From Zeimonas arvi (GTDB lineage Bacteria > Pseudomonadota > Gammaproteobacteria > Burkholderiales > Burkholderiaceae_E), in contig NZ_VDUY01000009.1 in NCBI RefSeq assembly GCF_008039575.1, forward strand, positions 35,289 through 99,288: a stretch of 64,000 bases of DNA. Direction: 5' to 3'. Positions 16,816-31,341 of this stretch are shown one piece after another (within the stretch, counting starts at the first letter, position 1; each line of letters begins with the position of its first letter). The position numbers and the translations under genes are program-made. The notes under the pieces were generated by a model, which was not told where the DNA came from, searched no databases, and was given only the letters and a program-made list of their open reading frames with translations.

Positions 16816-17466
16816 TCAGACGCCTGACACGTCGATCGGGCAGCCGGTCTTCTCGACGATGTCGTGCTTCGAAACGCCAGGCGCGAGCTCGACGAGCTTC
16901 AGCCCGTTCGGCGTGACCTCGATGACGCCGAGGTCGGTCACGATCGTGTCGACCACGCCGACGCCGGTCAGCGGCAGCGAGCATTCCTTCAGCAGCTTCT
17001 GCTCCTCGCTGCCGTCCTTCTTCTTGGCGGTGTGCTCCATCAGCACGATGACGCGGCCCACGCCGGCGACCAGGTCCATGGCGCCGCCCATGCCCTTGAC
17101 CATCTTGCCGGGGATCATCCAGTTGGCCAGGTCGCCTTTCTGGCTGACCTGCATCGCGCCGAGGATGGCCAGGTTGATCTTGCCGCCGCGGATCATCGCG
17201 AAGGAATCGGCCGAGGAGAAGATCGACGAGCCGGCCAGCGTGGTCACGGTCTGCTTGCCGGCGTTGATCAGGTCGGGGTCGACCTCGTCCTCGGTGGGGA
17301 AGGGGCCGATGCCGAGCAATCCGTTCTCGGACTGCAGCCAGACTTCCATGTCGGCGGGCACGTGATTGGCCACCAGCGTCGGCAGGCCGATGCCGAGGTT
17401 CACGTAATAGCCGTTCTTCAGTTCACGGGCCGCGCGCGCGGCCATTTCGTCTCGGGTCCAGGCCAT
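16816..17466 (-). CDS. scoB: 3-oxoacid CoA-transferase subunit B
   Basis: The 216-aa B subunit of a class I succinyl-CoA:3-ketoacid (acetoacetate) CoA-transferase. The [10 protein letters not shown] motif holds the catalytic Glu that forms the glutamyl-CoA intermediate. [11 protein letters not shown] and the [10 protein letters not shown] stretch are typical. It lies 10 bp behind subunit A in one operon. Whether acetoacetate or a beta-ketoadipate-type acid is the substrate cannot be separated by eye, since the pca and sco subunits are close relatives. Confidence 0.92.
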   Translation of the reverse strand: MAWTRDEMAARAARELKNGYYVNLGIGLPTLVANHVPADMEVWLQSENGLLGIGPFPTEDEVDPDLINAGKQTVTTLAGSSIFSSADSFAMIRGGKINLAILGAMQVSQKGDLANWMIPGKMVKGMGGAMDLVAGVGRVIVLMEHTAKKKDGSEEQKLLKECSLPLTGVGVVDTIVTDLGVIEVTPNGLKLVELAPGVSKHDIVEKTGCPIDVSGV

Positions 17467-17476
17467 TCGTCTCTCC

Positions 17477-18178
17477 TCAGCGAGCGGGGCGGGTGGTGCG
17501 CTGCTCGATGCGCTTTTCCGGGGTCGGGTTGTGCACGATCCGGTGCACGTAGATGCCGGGCAGGTGGATCGCGTCGGGGTCGATCTCGCCGGTGGGCACG
17601 ATGACCTCGACCTCGGCCACGGTGATCTTCCCGGCCATCGCCACGTTCGGGTTGAAGTTGCGGGCAGTACGGCGGAACACCAGGTTGCCCGCGCGATCGG
17701 CCATCCAGGCCTTGACCAGAGAGACGTCCGGCACCAGCGAGCGCTCCATCACGTACTTGCGGCCCTCGAACTCGCGGATCTCCTTGCCTTCGGCCACGAT
17801 CGTGCCTACGCCGGTCTGGGTGAAGAAGGCCGGGATGCCCGCGCCGCCGGCGCGCAGCTTCTCGGCCAGCGTGCCCTGCGGCGTGAACTCGAGCTCCAGT
17901 TCGCCGGCCAGGTACTGGCGCTCGAACTCCTTGTTCTCGCCCACGTAGCTGGCGATCATCTTGCGAATCTGGCGCGTGGCCAGCAGTTGCCCCAGCCCGA
18001 AGCCGTCGACGCCTGCATTGTTCGAGATGCAGGTCAGGTTCTTCACGCCGGAGTCGCGCAAGGCGGCGATCAGCGCCTCGGGGATGCCGCACAGGCCGAA
18101 GCCGCCGACCGCGATCATCTGGCCATCGCGGACGATGTCCGCCAGCGCTTCGGCGGCGCTTGGGTAAACCTTGCTCAT
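17477..18178 (-). CDS. scoA: 3-oxoacid CoA-transferase subunit A
   Basis: The 233-aa A subunit, starting [19 protein letters not shown]. It carries the family signature [13 protein letters not shown] and the CoA-binding region [15 protein letters not shown]. Together with ScoB it moves CoA from succinyl-CoA to acetoacetate or a related 3-oxoacid for ketone-body or amino-acid breakdown. A TATAAT-like box lies upstream on the minus strand. Confidence 0.92.
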   Translation of the reverse strand: MSKVYPSAAEALADIVRDGQMIAVGGFGLCGIPEALIAALRDSGVKNLTCISNNAGVDGFGLGQLLATRQIRKMIASYVGENKEFERQYLAGELELEFTPQGTLAEKLRAGGAGIPAFFTQTGVGTIVAEGKEIREFEGRKYVMERSLVPDVSLVKAWMADRAGNLVFRRTARNFNPNVAMAGKITVAEVEVIVPTGEIDPDAIHLPGIYVHRIVHNPTPEKRIEQRTTRPAR

Positions 18179-18211
18179 CGGATTCCTCGGTGGGTCGTCG
18201 GACGTTGCCGG

Positions 18212-18217
18212 ATTATA
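18212..18217 (-). promoter_or_regulatory. Candidate -10 box for scoAB
   Basis: A perfect TATAAT on the minus strand lies 33 bp before the scoA ATG. No recognisable -35 hexamer is found at 16-18 bp, so support is only the hexamer and its position. Confidence 0.35.
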
Positions 18218-18278
18218 AGGGCGGGTGAGTGGCTCCCTGTCCGCGGTCGGTCGATCGCGGCGGGCGCAGGGTCGCTAG

Positions 18279-20819
<2,541 letters not shown>

Positions 20820-20853
20820 GCCCGGACGCCGCAGGCGGGAGGACACGCATCCC

Positions 20854-21711
<858 letters not shown>

Positions 21712-21766
21712 GCCCGGCGCTGCTGCCGGCCGCGCCGCGAACGACGACAGGAATACAGGAGCAAGG

Positions 21767-23346
<1,580 letters not shown>

Positions 23347-23412
23347 GCGTCGCGCGCCCGGACCCTTCCGGGCACGCGCTGCCTGCAAACGAAAGACGGG
23401 CGATCCCCTGCG

Positions 23413-23742
23413 ATGCGCATCCTGGCCGTGGTCCTCTCCGGATTGCTGATCCTGATCCAGTACCCGCTGTGGCTGGGGAAGGGCGGCTGGCTGCGCGTCT
23501 GGGAGCTCGATCGCCAGGTGGTGCACCAGCGCGGGATCAACGGCCGGCTGTCGGCGCGCAACGAGGCGCTGGCCGCCGAAGTGGCTGACCTGCGCGAGGG
23601 CAGCCGCGCGGTCGAGGAGCGCGCCCGCTACGATCTCGGCATGGTCCGGTCCGGCGAGATCTTCGTGCAGATCAACGAGGCCCCCACCCGGATGCCTTCC
23701 CTCTCCGGCGAGCTGCGCACCGCGGCCAGCCGGCTGGACTGA
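23413..23742 (+). CDS. ftsB: FtsB, divisome protein
   Basis: A 109-aa bitopic division protein (DivIC/FtsB family). A single N-terminal membrane segment ([20 protein letters not shown]) is followed by a periplasmic coiled coil with an unbroken heptad pattern ([22 protein letters not shown]) and the conserved [20 protein letters not shown]. It works with FtsL and FtsQ to activate septal peptidoglycan synthesis. Its location after eno is conserved across proteobacteria. Confidence 0.95.
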   Translation: MRILAVVLSGLLILIQYPLWLGKGGWLRVWELDRQVVHQRGINGRLSARNEALAAEVADLREGSRAVEERARYDLGMVRSGEIFVQINEAPTRMPSLSGELRTAASRLD

Positions 23743-23780
23743 GGCGGGCGACGCGAGCGGGCCCGGGCGGCGAGCCGGCC

Positions 23781-24695
23781 CTAGTGCTGGGTGGCCGTGC
23801 CGGGGGCCAGGTCGCCGGCCTGCGCGAACACCACGCCGCAGTCCACCGGATCGAAGCGCCAGAGTTCGTTGCAGTAATCGCAGCGCACCTCGACCGAGCC
23901 GCGTTCGGCCAGGATGCCGTCTACCTCCTCGCGACCCAGCATCCTCAGCATTCCCACCACCTTCTCGCGCGAGCAGTTGCAGGCAAAGTGGACACCGCGG
24001 CCGTCGAAGGCGTGCAGTGCTTCCTGCCAGAAGAGGCGTTCCAGCACCTTCGCGGGGGCAAGGCCGAGGAGCTCTTCGGGTGTGATCGTTTCCGCCAGCC
24101 GCTGCATCCGGTTCCAGCCGTCCTCGTCGTCGGCGGCGTCCGTGCCGCCTTCGTCGGGCAGGCGCTGCAGCAGCAGGCCGACTGCACGTCGCTCGTCGGC
24201 AGCCAGCCAGAGCCGCGTCGGCAGCTGCTCCGACTGCTGCATGTAGCGCTCGAGCATCTCAGCCACCGAGTGGCCGTCGAAGGGCACGATCCCCTGCCAG
24301 GGCTGGCGGTTCGGTGATTCGCCGCGCGGGTCGAGCGTGACCACGAAGCGGCCGCCGTCTTGCGCGTTCACCAGGGAGGCGAGCGAGGCGTCGTGGGCGA
24401 TGGGCCCGCGCTCGTCGCGCAGCTTGACCGTGGCGCGGTAGCTGCCGTCGGTCAGGCACTCGACGACGAAGAGCGAGACCGGCCCGTCGCCGTGGATCTG
24501 CACCACCATCGCGCCGTCGAACTTCAGCGTGGCGGCAAGCAGCAGGGATGCGGCAGAGAGCTCGCCGAGGCGATCCCGCACCGCCGGCGGCAACTCGTGA
24601 CGGGCCACCACTTCGCGCCAGGCCTCGTCGAGCGAGACGATCTCGCCGCGCACCGGCGCGCCGCGCAACAGGAAACGTTCGACCCGGTCGGTCAT
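23781..24695 (-). CDS. hslO: Hsp33, redox-regulated chaperonin
   Basis: A 304-aa holdase activated by oxidative unfolding. The C-terminal zinc centre is complete: CNCSREKV (CxC) and CDYCNELWRF (CxxC). The N-terminal domain has the family's LLLAATLKFDGAMVVQIHGDGPVS segment. ATG 24695 is the natural start; the upstream extension of the frame is not conserved. It lies 11 bp after the hexapeptide-repeat gene and probably shares its transcript. Confidence 0.95.
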   Translation of the reverse strand: MTDRVERFLLRGAPVRGEIVSLDEAWREVVARHELPPAVRDRLGELSAASLLLAATLKFDGAMVVQIHGDGPVSLFVVECLTDGSYRATVKLRDERGPIAHDASLASLVNAQDGGRFVVTLDPRGESPNRQPWQGIVPFDGHSVAEMLERYMQQSEQLPTRLWLAADERRAVGLLLQRLPDEGGTDAADDEDGWNRMQRLAETITPEELLGLAPAKVLERLFWQEALHAFDGRGVHFACNCSREKVVGMLRMLGREEVDGILAERGSVEVRCDYCNELWRFDPVDCGVVFAQAGDLAPGTATQH

Positions 24696-24706
24696 CGATC
24701 CGGGCC

Positions 24707-25228
24707 TCAGACGCGGTTCAGCGCTTCGCGGTAATAACGGGCGCGCTCGACATAGGTGCGCGTGCCCGCGCGGATCCGGGCGACGTCCTCGTCGGTGAGC
24801 TGGCGCACGACCCGGCCCGGGGCGCCGAGCACCACGCTGCGGTCGGGGATCTCCTTGCCCTCGCCGATCAGGGCGCCGGCGCCGATCAGGCACTCCCGGC
24901 CGATCCTGGCGCCGTTAAGCACGACGGCCTGGATGCCGATCAGGGAGCCGTCGCCGATCGTGCAGCCGTGCAGCATGGCCTGGTGCCCCACGGTGACCCA
25001 TTCGCCGATGCGCAAGGGCGAGCCGGGATCGGTGTGCAGCACGGCGTTCTCCTGCACGTTGCTGTTGGCGCCGACGATGATCGGCTCGTTGTCGCCGCGC
25101 AGCGCGGCGCTGAACCAGACGCTGGCGTTCTCGTGCAGCTCGACGAGCCCGATCAGGTCGGCCGAATCGGCGACCCAGGCGGTGGGGTGGATGGAAGGGA
25201 CGCGTTCACCGAGTCGATAGACGGCCAT
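24707..25228 (-). CDS. Gamma-carbonic-anhydrase-like hexapeptide-repeat protein
   Basis: A 173-aa left-handed beta-helix protein (YrdA/PaaY type). Hexapeptide repeats run through ASVWFSAALRGDNEPIIVGANSNVQENAVLH, and the metal-binding histidines appear in VTVGHQAMLHGCTIGDG. The family's carbonic anhydrase activity is proven for only some members, so the activity is uncertain. It is followed by hslO in the same direction. Confidence 0.88.
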   Translation of the reverse strand: MAVYRLGERVPSIHPTAWVADSADLIGLVELHENASVWFSAALRGDNEPIIVGANSNVQENAVLHTDPGSPLRIGEWVTVGHQAMLHGCTIGDGSLIGIQAVVLNGARIGRECLIGAGALIGEGKEIPDRSVVLGAPGRVVRQLTDEDVARIRAGTRTYVERARYYREALNRV

Positions 25229-25273
25229 GTTCGGGTTCCTGGAGGGTTCTTCGGGTGAGGGATGGCGCCGAGT

Positions 25274-26377
25274 TTAACGCGCCGCACCGGCCCGACTCGC
25301 GGGCAGGTCCGGATGCGGCGCCGAGGCCGGCATGGTTCGCCGGGCAGGGAAGCCGGGCGGGAAGCTGTCCGCCCCCAGCGCCCGGTCGCGCAGCCAGCGC
25401 AGGCTCGCGCCCACCTCCATGCCCTGGCGCCCGCCCACGCGCACCGGGGTGAGCGGTTGCAGGCCGGGGTTGGGGCTGAGCGCCGCCACCGCGAACGCGA
25501 ACACGTAGTACGGCTCCTGGCCCATGCGCAGATCGGTGAGCACGATCCGGCCATCGCGCTCGGCCAGCCGCCAGAAGCCGTGCGTGAAGCGGGTCATCCG
25601 CTCGACCGCGGGCAGCTCCCGCACCCTGGCGTGCAGCGGCAGGCCGCGTTCGAAGCTCGCGAACCGGGGCGCGCGGGCACCGTCGAGCAGCGAGACGAAG
25701 CCTTCGTCGTAGCGCTCGCCGCGCATCACCACCACGCGCCAGAGCACGGTATTGAAGGCGGTGGGCGTGACCAGCATCGGCACCTCGCGCGCGGCGGGGT
25801 CGCCGGCCGCGGCCAGCGCGCCGCGCACCCGGTCTTCGACGATCGTCTGGGCCAGTACGCTCCAGCCCAGGTAGCAGGTGGACAGGAGCAGGCCGATCGC
25901 ATTGGCGCGCAGGCGGCCCGGCGCGCCGCGCCGCGCCAGCGAAACGGCCAGGCCGATCAGCAGCGGCAGCGTGTAGAGCGGGTCGATGATGAAGACGCTG
26001 CCGACGCCCCAGGGCCAGTCGCTGAAGGGCAGGGCGAGCTGGGTGCCGTAGACGGTCATCGCGTCGAGCAGCGGGTGCGTGACCAGGACCAGCCAGGTGG
26101 CAAGCCACCAGCGCCCGAAGCGGTCGCGTTCGCGGGCGAGCAAGGCCGCCAGGCCGGCGAGCACCGGCGAGGCCAGCGTGAGCCAGAACAGCGCGTGGGT
26201 CTCGGCACGGTGCAGCGTCATGTTCGACACCGCATCGCCGTGGTCGATCAGCGCGTCCAGGTCGGGCAGGGTGCCGCACAGCCCACCCCACAGCGCGGCC
26301 TTCCACGGCGCGGTCCGGCGGCCCATCGTGGCCACGCCGACCGCCGCGCCGAGCGCGATCTGGGAAACCGAATCCAT
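25274..26377 (-). CDS. YdjM/DUF457-family membrane metal-dependent hydrolase
   Basis: A 367-aa integral membrane protein. It opens with MDSVSQIALGAAVGVATMG, then GGLCGTLPDLDAL and HRAETHALFW, the conserved Asp/His cluster of the DUF457 (LexA-binding inner-membrane-associated hydrolase) family, and a later LVLVTHPLLDAMTVYGTQ. About five hydrophobic segments are in the N-terminal 190 residues, followed by a soluble C-terminal part. The substrate is unknown. It follows the acyl-CoA ligase gene by 24 bp on the same strand. Confidence 0.82.
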   Translation of the reverse strand: MDSVSQIALGAAVGVATMGRRTAPWKAALWGGLCGTLPDLDALIDHGDAVSNMTLHRAETHALFWLTLASPVLAGLAALLARERDRFGRWWLATWLVLVTHPLLDAMTVYGTQLALPFSDWPWGVGSVFIIDPLYTLPLLIGLAVSLARRGAPGRLRANAIGLLLSTCYLGWSVLAQTIVEDRVRGALAAAGDPAAREVPMLVTPTAFNTVLWRVVVMRGERYDEGFVSLLDGARAPRFASFERGLPLHARVRELPAVERMTRFTHGFWRLAERDGRIVLTDLRMGQEPYYVFAFAVAALSPNPGLQPLTPVRVGGRQGMEVGASLRWLRDRALGADSFPPGFPARRTMPASAPHPDLPASRAGAAR

Positions 26378-26401
26378 CGAGATCCTTCGCGAACCGGTTG
26401 T

Positions 26402-28087
26402 TCAGTCGCGAGGCGGAGGCTCGGTGCCGCCCGCCTCGAGCGCGCGTTCCTCCTCGCGCAGCCGCAGCACGCGCCGCTGGACCTTGCCGGTAGTGGTCAT
26501 CGGCAACTCGTCGATGAACTCGATTTCCTTGGGGTACTCGTAGGGCGCGAGCTTGCCGCGCACGTGCTGCTGCAGTTCGGCGACCAGCGCCTCGCCGGCC
26601 TCGCGGCCCGGTGCCAGCACCACGTAGGCCTTGACCAGGTTGCCGCGCTCGGGATCGGGCTTGGGCACCACGGCAGCGTTGCCGACCGCGGGATGCTGCA
26701 CCAGGCAGTTCTCGATCTCGCTGGGTCCGATCCGGTAGCCGGCCGACTTGAACATGTCGTCGGCGCGCCCGCCGTACCAGAGGTAGCCGTCGGCGTCCGA
26801 CGTGGCCAGGTCGCCGGTGCGCCACCAGTCTCCGCTCAGCTTGGCGCGGGTGGCCGGCTCGTTGCGCCAGTAGCCGAGGAAGAAGACCGGATCGGGGTGC
26901 CCGTGCCGGTCGAAGCGATTCACCGCGACCTCGCCGAGTTCGCCTGGCGGCAGCTCGCGGCCGGCCTCGTCGATCAGCGCGACCCGGTGGCCGGGGTAGG
27001 GGCGCCCGATCGAGCCCGGACGGGCAGGCCAGCGCAGTGCCGAGTTGCCGACGATGTAGTTCGCTTCGGTCTGGCCGTACATCTCGTTGACGGAGAGGCC
27101 GAACGCGTCGCGGCACCAGTCGAACAGCGTGGCGCCCACCGATTCGCCGGCGCTCATGACGGCGCGCAGCGCGAGCGACCGGCTGCGGCCCGGCACCGGG
27201 TCGTGCTTCATCATCATCTTCAGGGCGGTGGGGAACAGGAAGGCGTTGGTGACGCGGTGGCGCTCGATCAGCTCGTAGGCGCGCTCGGGGCCGAAGCGCC
27301 CGGCGCCGGCCACGATCGGCATGCCGAAGTAGAGCGTGGGGAGCAGCGCGTCCATCAGTCCGCCGGTCCAGGCCCAGTCGGCCGGCGACCAGAAGACGTC
27401 GCCGTCGAGCGGGAACCAGTCCTGCGAGGCCACGAAACCGGGAAGATTGCCGATGATCGCCGAATGCGGGATCAGCGCGCCCTTGGGCGGGCCGGTGGTC
27501 CCGCTCGTGTAGATCAGGACGGCAGGGTCGGTGGCCAGCGTGCGCACCGGCGCGAAGCGGTCGCTGCCGCGGGCCAGCAGGCTGTCCCAGTCGAGCTCGC
27601 CGTTCGCCGCGGAGCCGCCGGCAGGACCCACCGCGACCAGGTGCCGCAGGCAGTCGGGCCGTGCCGCCCGCACTGCCTCGAGATGGCCGACGTCGACGAT
27701 GGCGGCCACCGCCTCGCTGTTCTCCAGCCGGTACTGCAGCGCGTCCGGGCCGAACAGGATGGACAGCGGCATCGCGATCGCGCCGAGCCGGTAGATCGCG
27801 AAGTGCGCCACCGCGGTCTCCGGTCGCTGCGGAAGCACGATCGCGACCCGGTCGCCGCGCTTGACGCCCAGCGCGGCCAGCGCGTTGGCGAGGCGGTTGG
27901 CCGCCCGATGCAGGTCCTGGTAGCTGCTGGTCTCCACGCGGCCGTCGCCGCGATCGAACACGATCGCGGTCCGGCCGGACGAGCGCGCCCAGCGCGCACA
28001 GCAGAGTTCGGCGATGTTCGTTCGCGCGGGCACCTGCCAGCGGAAGCCGGCGTGCAGGGCCTCGTAGTCGTCTCGCGTCGGTGCCAT
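26402..28087 (-). CDS. Acyl-CoA synthetase (AMP-forming, acetyl-CoA synthetase-like)
   Basis: A 561-aa ANL-superfamily ligase. It has the P-loop-like YTSGTTGPPKGALIPHS, the adenylate motif MYGQTEANY, the hinge GDLATSDADGYLWYGGRADDMFKSAGYRI, and the catalytic Lys in MTTTGKVQRR. The closest appearance is to acetyl/propionyl-type or medium-chain synthetases, shorter than AcsA (about 650 aa). The substrate is inferred only at the level of short- or medium-chain acids. It is divergent from the alpha/beta hydrolase gene. Confidence 0.88.
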   Translation of the reverse strand: MAPTRDDYEALHAGFRWQVPARTNIAELCCARWARSSGRTAIVFDRGDGRVETSSYQDLHRAANRLANALAALGVKRGDRVAIVLPQRPETAVAHFAIYRLGAIAMPLSILFGPDALQYRLENSEAVAAIVDVGHLEAVRAARPDCLRHLVAVGPAGGSAANGELDWDSLLARGSDRFAPVRTLATDPAVLIYTSGTTGPPKGALIPHSAIIGNLPGFVASQDWFPLDGDVFWSPADWAWTGGLMDALLPTLYFGMPIVAGAGRFGPERAYELIERHRVTNAFLFPTALKMMMKHDPVPGRSRSLALRAVMSAGESVGATLFDWCRDAFGLSVNEMYGQTEANYIVGNSALRWPARPGSIGRPYPGHRVALIDEAGRELPPGELGEVAVNRFDRHGHPDPVFFLGYWRNEPATRAKLSGDWWRTGDLATSDADGYLWYGGRADDMFKSAGYRIGPSEIENCLVQHPAVGNAAVVPKPDPERGNLVKAYVVLAPGREAGEALVAELQQHVRGKLAPYEYPKEIEFIDELPMTTTGKVQRRVLRLREEERALEAGGTEPPPRD

Positions 28088-28100
28088 CCGCGTCGCTTCC

Positions 28101-28106
28101 TATAAT
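28101..28106 (+). promoter_or_regulatory. Candidate -10 box for the alpha/beta hydrolase operon
   Basis: A perfect TATAAT lies 19 bp before the GTG start at 28126 in the divergent region. No convincing -35 is seen 16-18 bp upstream. A start site here would give a leader of roughly a dozen nucleotides. Confidence 0.4.
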
Positions 28107-28125
28107 GGGTGCTGGGAGCGATATT

Positions 28126-29109
28126 GTGCCAAGCCAGACCGATCCGGATACCGAAGTCCTTTCACCGACCGAAACCGCCGGCGGCATGCCGGCCGCCTAC
28201 CGCCCGAAACGCCAGAGCGAGTCCGGGTTCCTGGCGGTTCGCGGCCTGCGCCACCATCTGCGCCGCTGGCCGGCCGTTCCCGCGGGCGAGACCACGGACG
28301 CGGACCCTGTCGATGGGCCCGCCCGCACCGTGTTCCTGCTGCATGGCTGGATGGACATGTCGGCCTCGTTCCAGTTCGTCGTCGACCTGTTGCCCGCGAA
28401 CTGGACGCTGCTCGCGCCGGACTGGCGCGGCTTCGGCCTGAGCGAGCGGCCGGCGGCCGACTGCTACTGGTTTCCCGACTACCTGGCGGACCTCGATCGT
28501 CTGCTCGACGTCCTCGCGCCAGGCGAGCCAGTCGACCTGGTGGCGCACAGCATGGGCGGCAATGTGGCCGCACTGTACGCGGGCGTGCGACCCGGGCGGG
28601 TGCGCAAGCTGGTCAACCTCGAGGGCGTCGGCATGCCAGCCTCGCGGCCGGAGCAGGCGCCAGACCGTTATCGCGAGTGGCTCGACGCCTTGCACGCGGG
28701 GCCTTCCTTGCGCGACTACGACTCGCGCGAGGCGGTCGCTGCCCGGCTGATGAAGAACAACCCGCGCCTGCGCGCCGACCAGGCTGCCTTCCTGGCGCAG
28801 CACTGGGGCGTGGCGCAGCCGGACGGCCGCTTCGCGCTGGCGGGCGACCCGGCACACCGACTGGTGAACCCGGTGCTCTACCGGGCCGACGAAGTCACCG
28901 AGGTCTGGCGCCGGATCGAGGCCGACGTGCTGTGGGTGCTCTCCGAACATGCCAGCGACTGGCACGCCTTCGTGAAGGAGCCCGAGTACCGGGAGCGCCT
29001 GAGCGCAATCCGCAGCTTGTCCCGCGCCACGGTGGCCGGAGCGGGCCACATGATGCATCACGACCGACCCGGGGCGGTCGCCGCGCTGATCCGGGAGTTC
29101 CTGTCGTGA
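28126..29109 (+). CDS. Alpha/beta hydrolase
   Basis: A 327-aa hydrolase. The nucleophile elbow is VAHSMGGN, the oxyanion region is LLHGWMDMSASFQF, and a C-terminal His sits in AGHMMHHDRPG. GTG 28126 has GGGAG 8 bp upstream and follows a TATAAT box, so it is preferred over ATG 28105, which would place the start almost inside the -10 box. The gene overlaps the PHP phosphatase by 4 bp. The substrate is unknown. Confidence 0.85.
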   Translation: MPSQTDPDTEVLSPTETAGGMPAAYRPKRQSESGFLAVRGLRHHLRRWPAVPAGETTDADPVDGPARTVFLLHGWMDMSASFQFVVDLLPANWTLLAPDWRGFGLSERPAADCYWFPDYLADLDRLLDVLAPGEPVDLVAHSMGGNVAALYAGVRPGRVRKLVNLEGVGMPASRPEQAPDRYREWLDALHAGPSLRDYDSREAVAARLMKNNPRLRADQAAFLAQHWGVAQPDGRFALAGDPAHRLVNPVLYRADEVTEVWRRIEADVLWVLSEHASDWHAFVKEPEYRERLSAIRSLSRATVAGAGHMMHHDRPGAVAALIREFLS

Positions 29110-30029
29110 TCGCCCCCGGCGCCTTCGATGCCGACCTGCACTGCCATTCCCACGTCTCCGACGGGATCCTCGCGCCCGCGGAGGTGGTGAGGCGCGCCCA
29201 CGCGGCGGGCGTGCGGCTGCACGCGCTGACCGACCACGACGAACTGGCCGGCATCCCCGAGGCGGCCGCCGAGGCCCGCCGGCTGGGCATGGCCTTCGTG
29301 GCCGGGGTGGAAATCTCGGTCAGCTGGGGTGGCGAGACCATCCACGTGGTGGGCCTGCGCGTGGATCCGCACAAGCCGACGCTGATCGAGGGCCTGGCCC
29401 GCACCCGAGCCGGCCGCGACGCCCGCGCCCGCGAGATGGGCGCGCAGCTCGAACGCGCGGGCGTGCCCGACGCGTACGCCGGCGCGCTGAAGCACGTGGG
29501 CAATCCGGCCTTGATCTCGCGCACTCACTTCGCGCGGCACATCGTCGACTCGGGCATCTGCGCCGACGTGAGCGAGGTGTTCCGGCACTACCTCTCCGAG
29601 GGCCGACCGGGTTTCGTGCCGCACCGCTGGGCCGCGCTGGGCGAGGCGGTCGGCTGGATCCGCGGCGCCGGTGGCGTGGCGATCCTCGCTCATCCCGGCC
29701 GGTACCGTCTCGACGAGGGCCGGCTGTGGGCCCTGATGGACGAGTTTCGCCAGGCTGGCGGCGAGGGCATCGAGGTGGTCAGCGGCTCGCACACGCCCGA
29801 CCAGTACCGCCGCTTCGCAGGCCACGCGCGCGAATTCGGCTTCCTCGCTTCGCGCGGGTCGGATTTCCATGCACCGGGTGAAAGCCGGGTCGACTTCGGC
29901 GGGCTGCCACCGCTGCCGGATTCGGTCGTGCCGGTCTGGCGCGACTGGCCCGAGGCGGCCACCGTGGCCCGTTCGCGCCGCGACGGGCGACTGCAAACCG
30001 AACCGGCCACCGGCCAGGACACCGCATGA
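29106..30029 (+). CDS. PHP-domain phosphoesterase (YciV/RNase AM-like)
   Basis: A 307-aa PHP-domain enzyme. The metal-binding motifs are complete: DLHCHSHVSDG, LTDHDELAGI, GVEISVSW, and a late LAHPGRY and GSDFHAPG. Family members hydrolyse 3',5'-nucleotide bisphosphates and trim RNA 5' ends. GTG 29106 overlaps the preceding stop (GTGA), and its own stop overlaps the next start (ATGA), giving a tightly coupled trio with the YciO-type gene. Confidence 0.9.
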   Translation: MIAPGAFDADLHCHSHVSDGILAPAEVVRRAHAAGVRLHALTDHDELAGIPEAAAEARRLGMAFVAGVEISVSWGGETIHVVGLRVDPHKPTLIEGLARTRAGRDARAREMGAQLERAGVPDAYAGALKHVGNPALISRTHFARHIVDSGICADVSEVFRHYLSEGRPGFVPHRWAALGEAVGWIRGAGGVAILAHPGRYRLDEGRLWALMDEFRQAGGEGIEVVSGSHTPDQYRRFAGHAREFGFLASRGSDFHAPGESRVDFGGLPPLPDSVVPVWRDWPEAATVARSRRDGRLQTEPATGQDTA

Positions 30030-30655
30030 CCCAGCGATTCGAACTCCATCCCGTCGACCCCCAGGCGCGCCTGCTGCGCCAGGCGGCGCAGATCCTGCGC
30101 GACGGGGGCGTGGCAGCGGTTCCGACTGACGCCTGCTACGTGCTGGCCTGCCCACTCGGCGACAAGCAGGCGGTGGACCGTCTTCGCGCGATCCGGGGGC
30201 TCGACGAGAAGCACCTGCTCACGCTGATGTGCCGCGACTTGTCCGAACTGGCGGTCTACGCCCATGTCGACAACCGGCAGTACCGCTTCCTGAAGGAGTG
30301 GACGCCCGGCCCCTACACCTTCGTGCTCAACGCCACGAAGGAAACGCCGCGCAGGCTCTGGCATCCGTCGCGCAAGACGATCGGCCTGCGGGTGCCCGCC
30401 TCGCCGGTGGTTCAGGGCCTGCTCGAGGCCCACGGCGAGCCGCTGCTGTGCGCGAGCCTGATCATGCCCGGCGACGAGGAGCCGCTGCACGAGGCCGACG
30501 AGATCGTCGCGCGTCTGGCGCGGCGAATCGACCTGGTGCTCGACGCCGGCGGCCAGTCCTTCGATCCGACCACGGTGGTCGACATGACCGGCGACGAGCC
30601 GGTGGTCACCCGCGTGGGCAAGGGCAGTGTGGAGGGAATGGTCGGGGGCCGCTGA
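30026..30655 (+). CDS. YciO/Sua5/TsaC-family L-threonylcarbamoyladenylate synthase-like protein
   Basis: A 209-aa YrdC-domain protein. It has VPTDACYVLACPL, the KxR-type region IRGLDEKHLLTLMCRD, and the nucleotide-pocket stretch IGLRVPASPVVQGLLEA. The pattern fits the YciO branch (about 206 aa) better than TsaC (about 190 aa) or Sua5 (about 330 aa). The tRNA t6A role is established for TsaC/Sua5 but is debated for YciO, so the call is kept general. Confidence 0.87.
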   Translation: MTQRFELHPVDPQARLLRQAAQILRDGGVAAVPTDACYVLACPLGDKQAVDRLRAIRGLDEKHLLTLMCRDLSELAVYAHVDNRQYRFLKEWTPGPYTFVLNATKETPRRLWHPSRKTIGLRVPASPVVQGLLEAHGEPLLCASLIMPGDEEPLHEADEIVARLARRIDLVLDAGGQSFDPTTVVDMTGDEPVVTRVGKGSVEGMVGGR

Positions 30656-30680
30656 CTGCCGCTGATACAATCCTTCCACG

Positions 30681-31334
30681 ATGGAACTGAGCATTCTGCA
30701 GCTGATCGCCGTCTATGCGATCCCGGTGGTTCTCGCGATCACGCTGCACGAGGCCGCGCACGCCTTCGTGGCGTCCCGGCTAGGCGATCGCACCGCCCAG
30801 GCGCTGGGGCGCGTCACGATCAACCCCTTCAAGCACGTCGACCCGGTGGGCACCCTGCTGGTTCCCGGGCTGATCCTGCTCGCCAGCAAGGCACTGGGCG
30901 GCGGCCTGCTGTTCGGCTGGGCCAAGCCGGTGCCGGTCATCGCCTCCAACCTGCGCTCGCCGCGCCGCGACATGGGCCTGGTGGCCGCGGCCGGACCGGG
31001 CGCCAACCTGCTGATGGCGCTGGGCTGGGGCCTCGCGATCAAGGCCATGGTGGTCACCGGCGTCGGCGACGAGTTCTTCGTGCGGATGGCCTACGCGGGC
31101 ATTCTGGTCAACATCGCGCTGGCTGTCCTGAACCTGATGCCGGTGCCGCCGCTGGACGGCGGCCGCATCCTCACCAGCCTGTTGCCGCTCAGGCTCGCGA
31201 TCCCGTATTCGCGGCTGGAGCCCTACGGCATCTTCATCCTGCTGGCCCTGCTGGCCACCGGCTTGCTCGGCAACGTCATCGGCCCGCTCGTCGATCTCGG
31301 CGTCGGCGTGCTGGCTTCCATCCTCTCTCTCTGA
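30681..31334 (+). CDS. Site-2 protease family (M50) membrane protein
   Basis: A 217-aa minimal M50 intramembrane zinc protease without a PDZ domain. The HExxH motif is ITLHEAAHAFVA in the first helix, and the third ligand Asp is in NLMPVPPLDGGRIL. About five membrane segments are visible. The gene is flanked by the YciO-type gene and trpS, a conserved betaproteobacterial arrangement. The substrate is unknown. A TACAAT box lies 10 bp before the ATG. Confidence 0.9.
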   Translation: MELSILQLIAVYAIPVVLAITLHEAAHAFVASRLGDRTAQALGRVTINPFKHVDPVGTLLVPGLILLASKALGGGLLFGWAKPVPVIASNLRSPRRDMGLVAAAGPGANLLMALGWGLAIKAMVVTGVGDEFFVRMAYAGILVNIALAVLNLMPVPPLDGGRILTSLLPLRLAIPYSRLEPYGIFILLALLATGLLGNVIGPLVDLGVGVLASILSL

Positions 31335-31341
31335 TCCTGTC

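Noticed and set aside
25262..28105. A 947-codon plus-strand open frame opposite the acyl-CoA ligase and the YdjM-like gene
   Set aside because: A GC-driven shadow of two well supported genes, with His/Gln/Arg-rich, motif-free translation.
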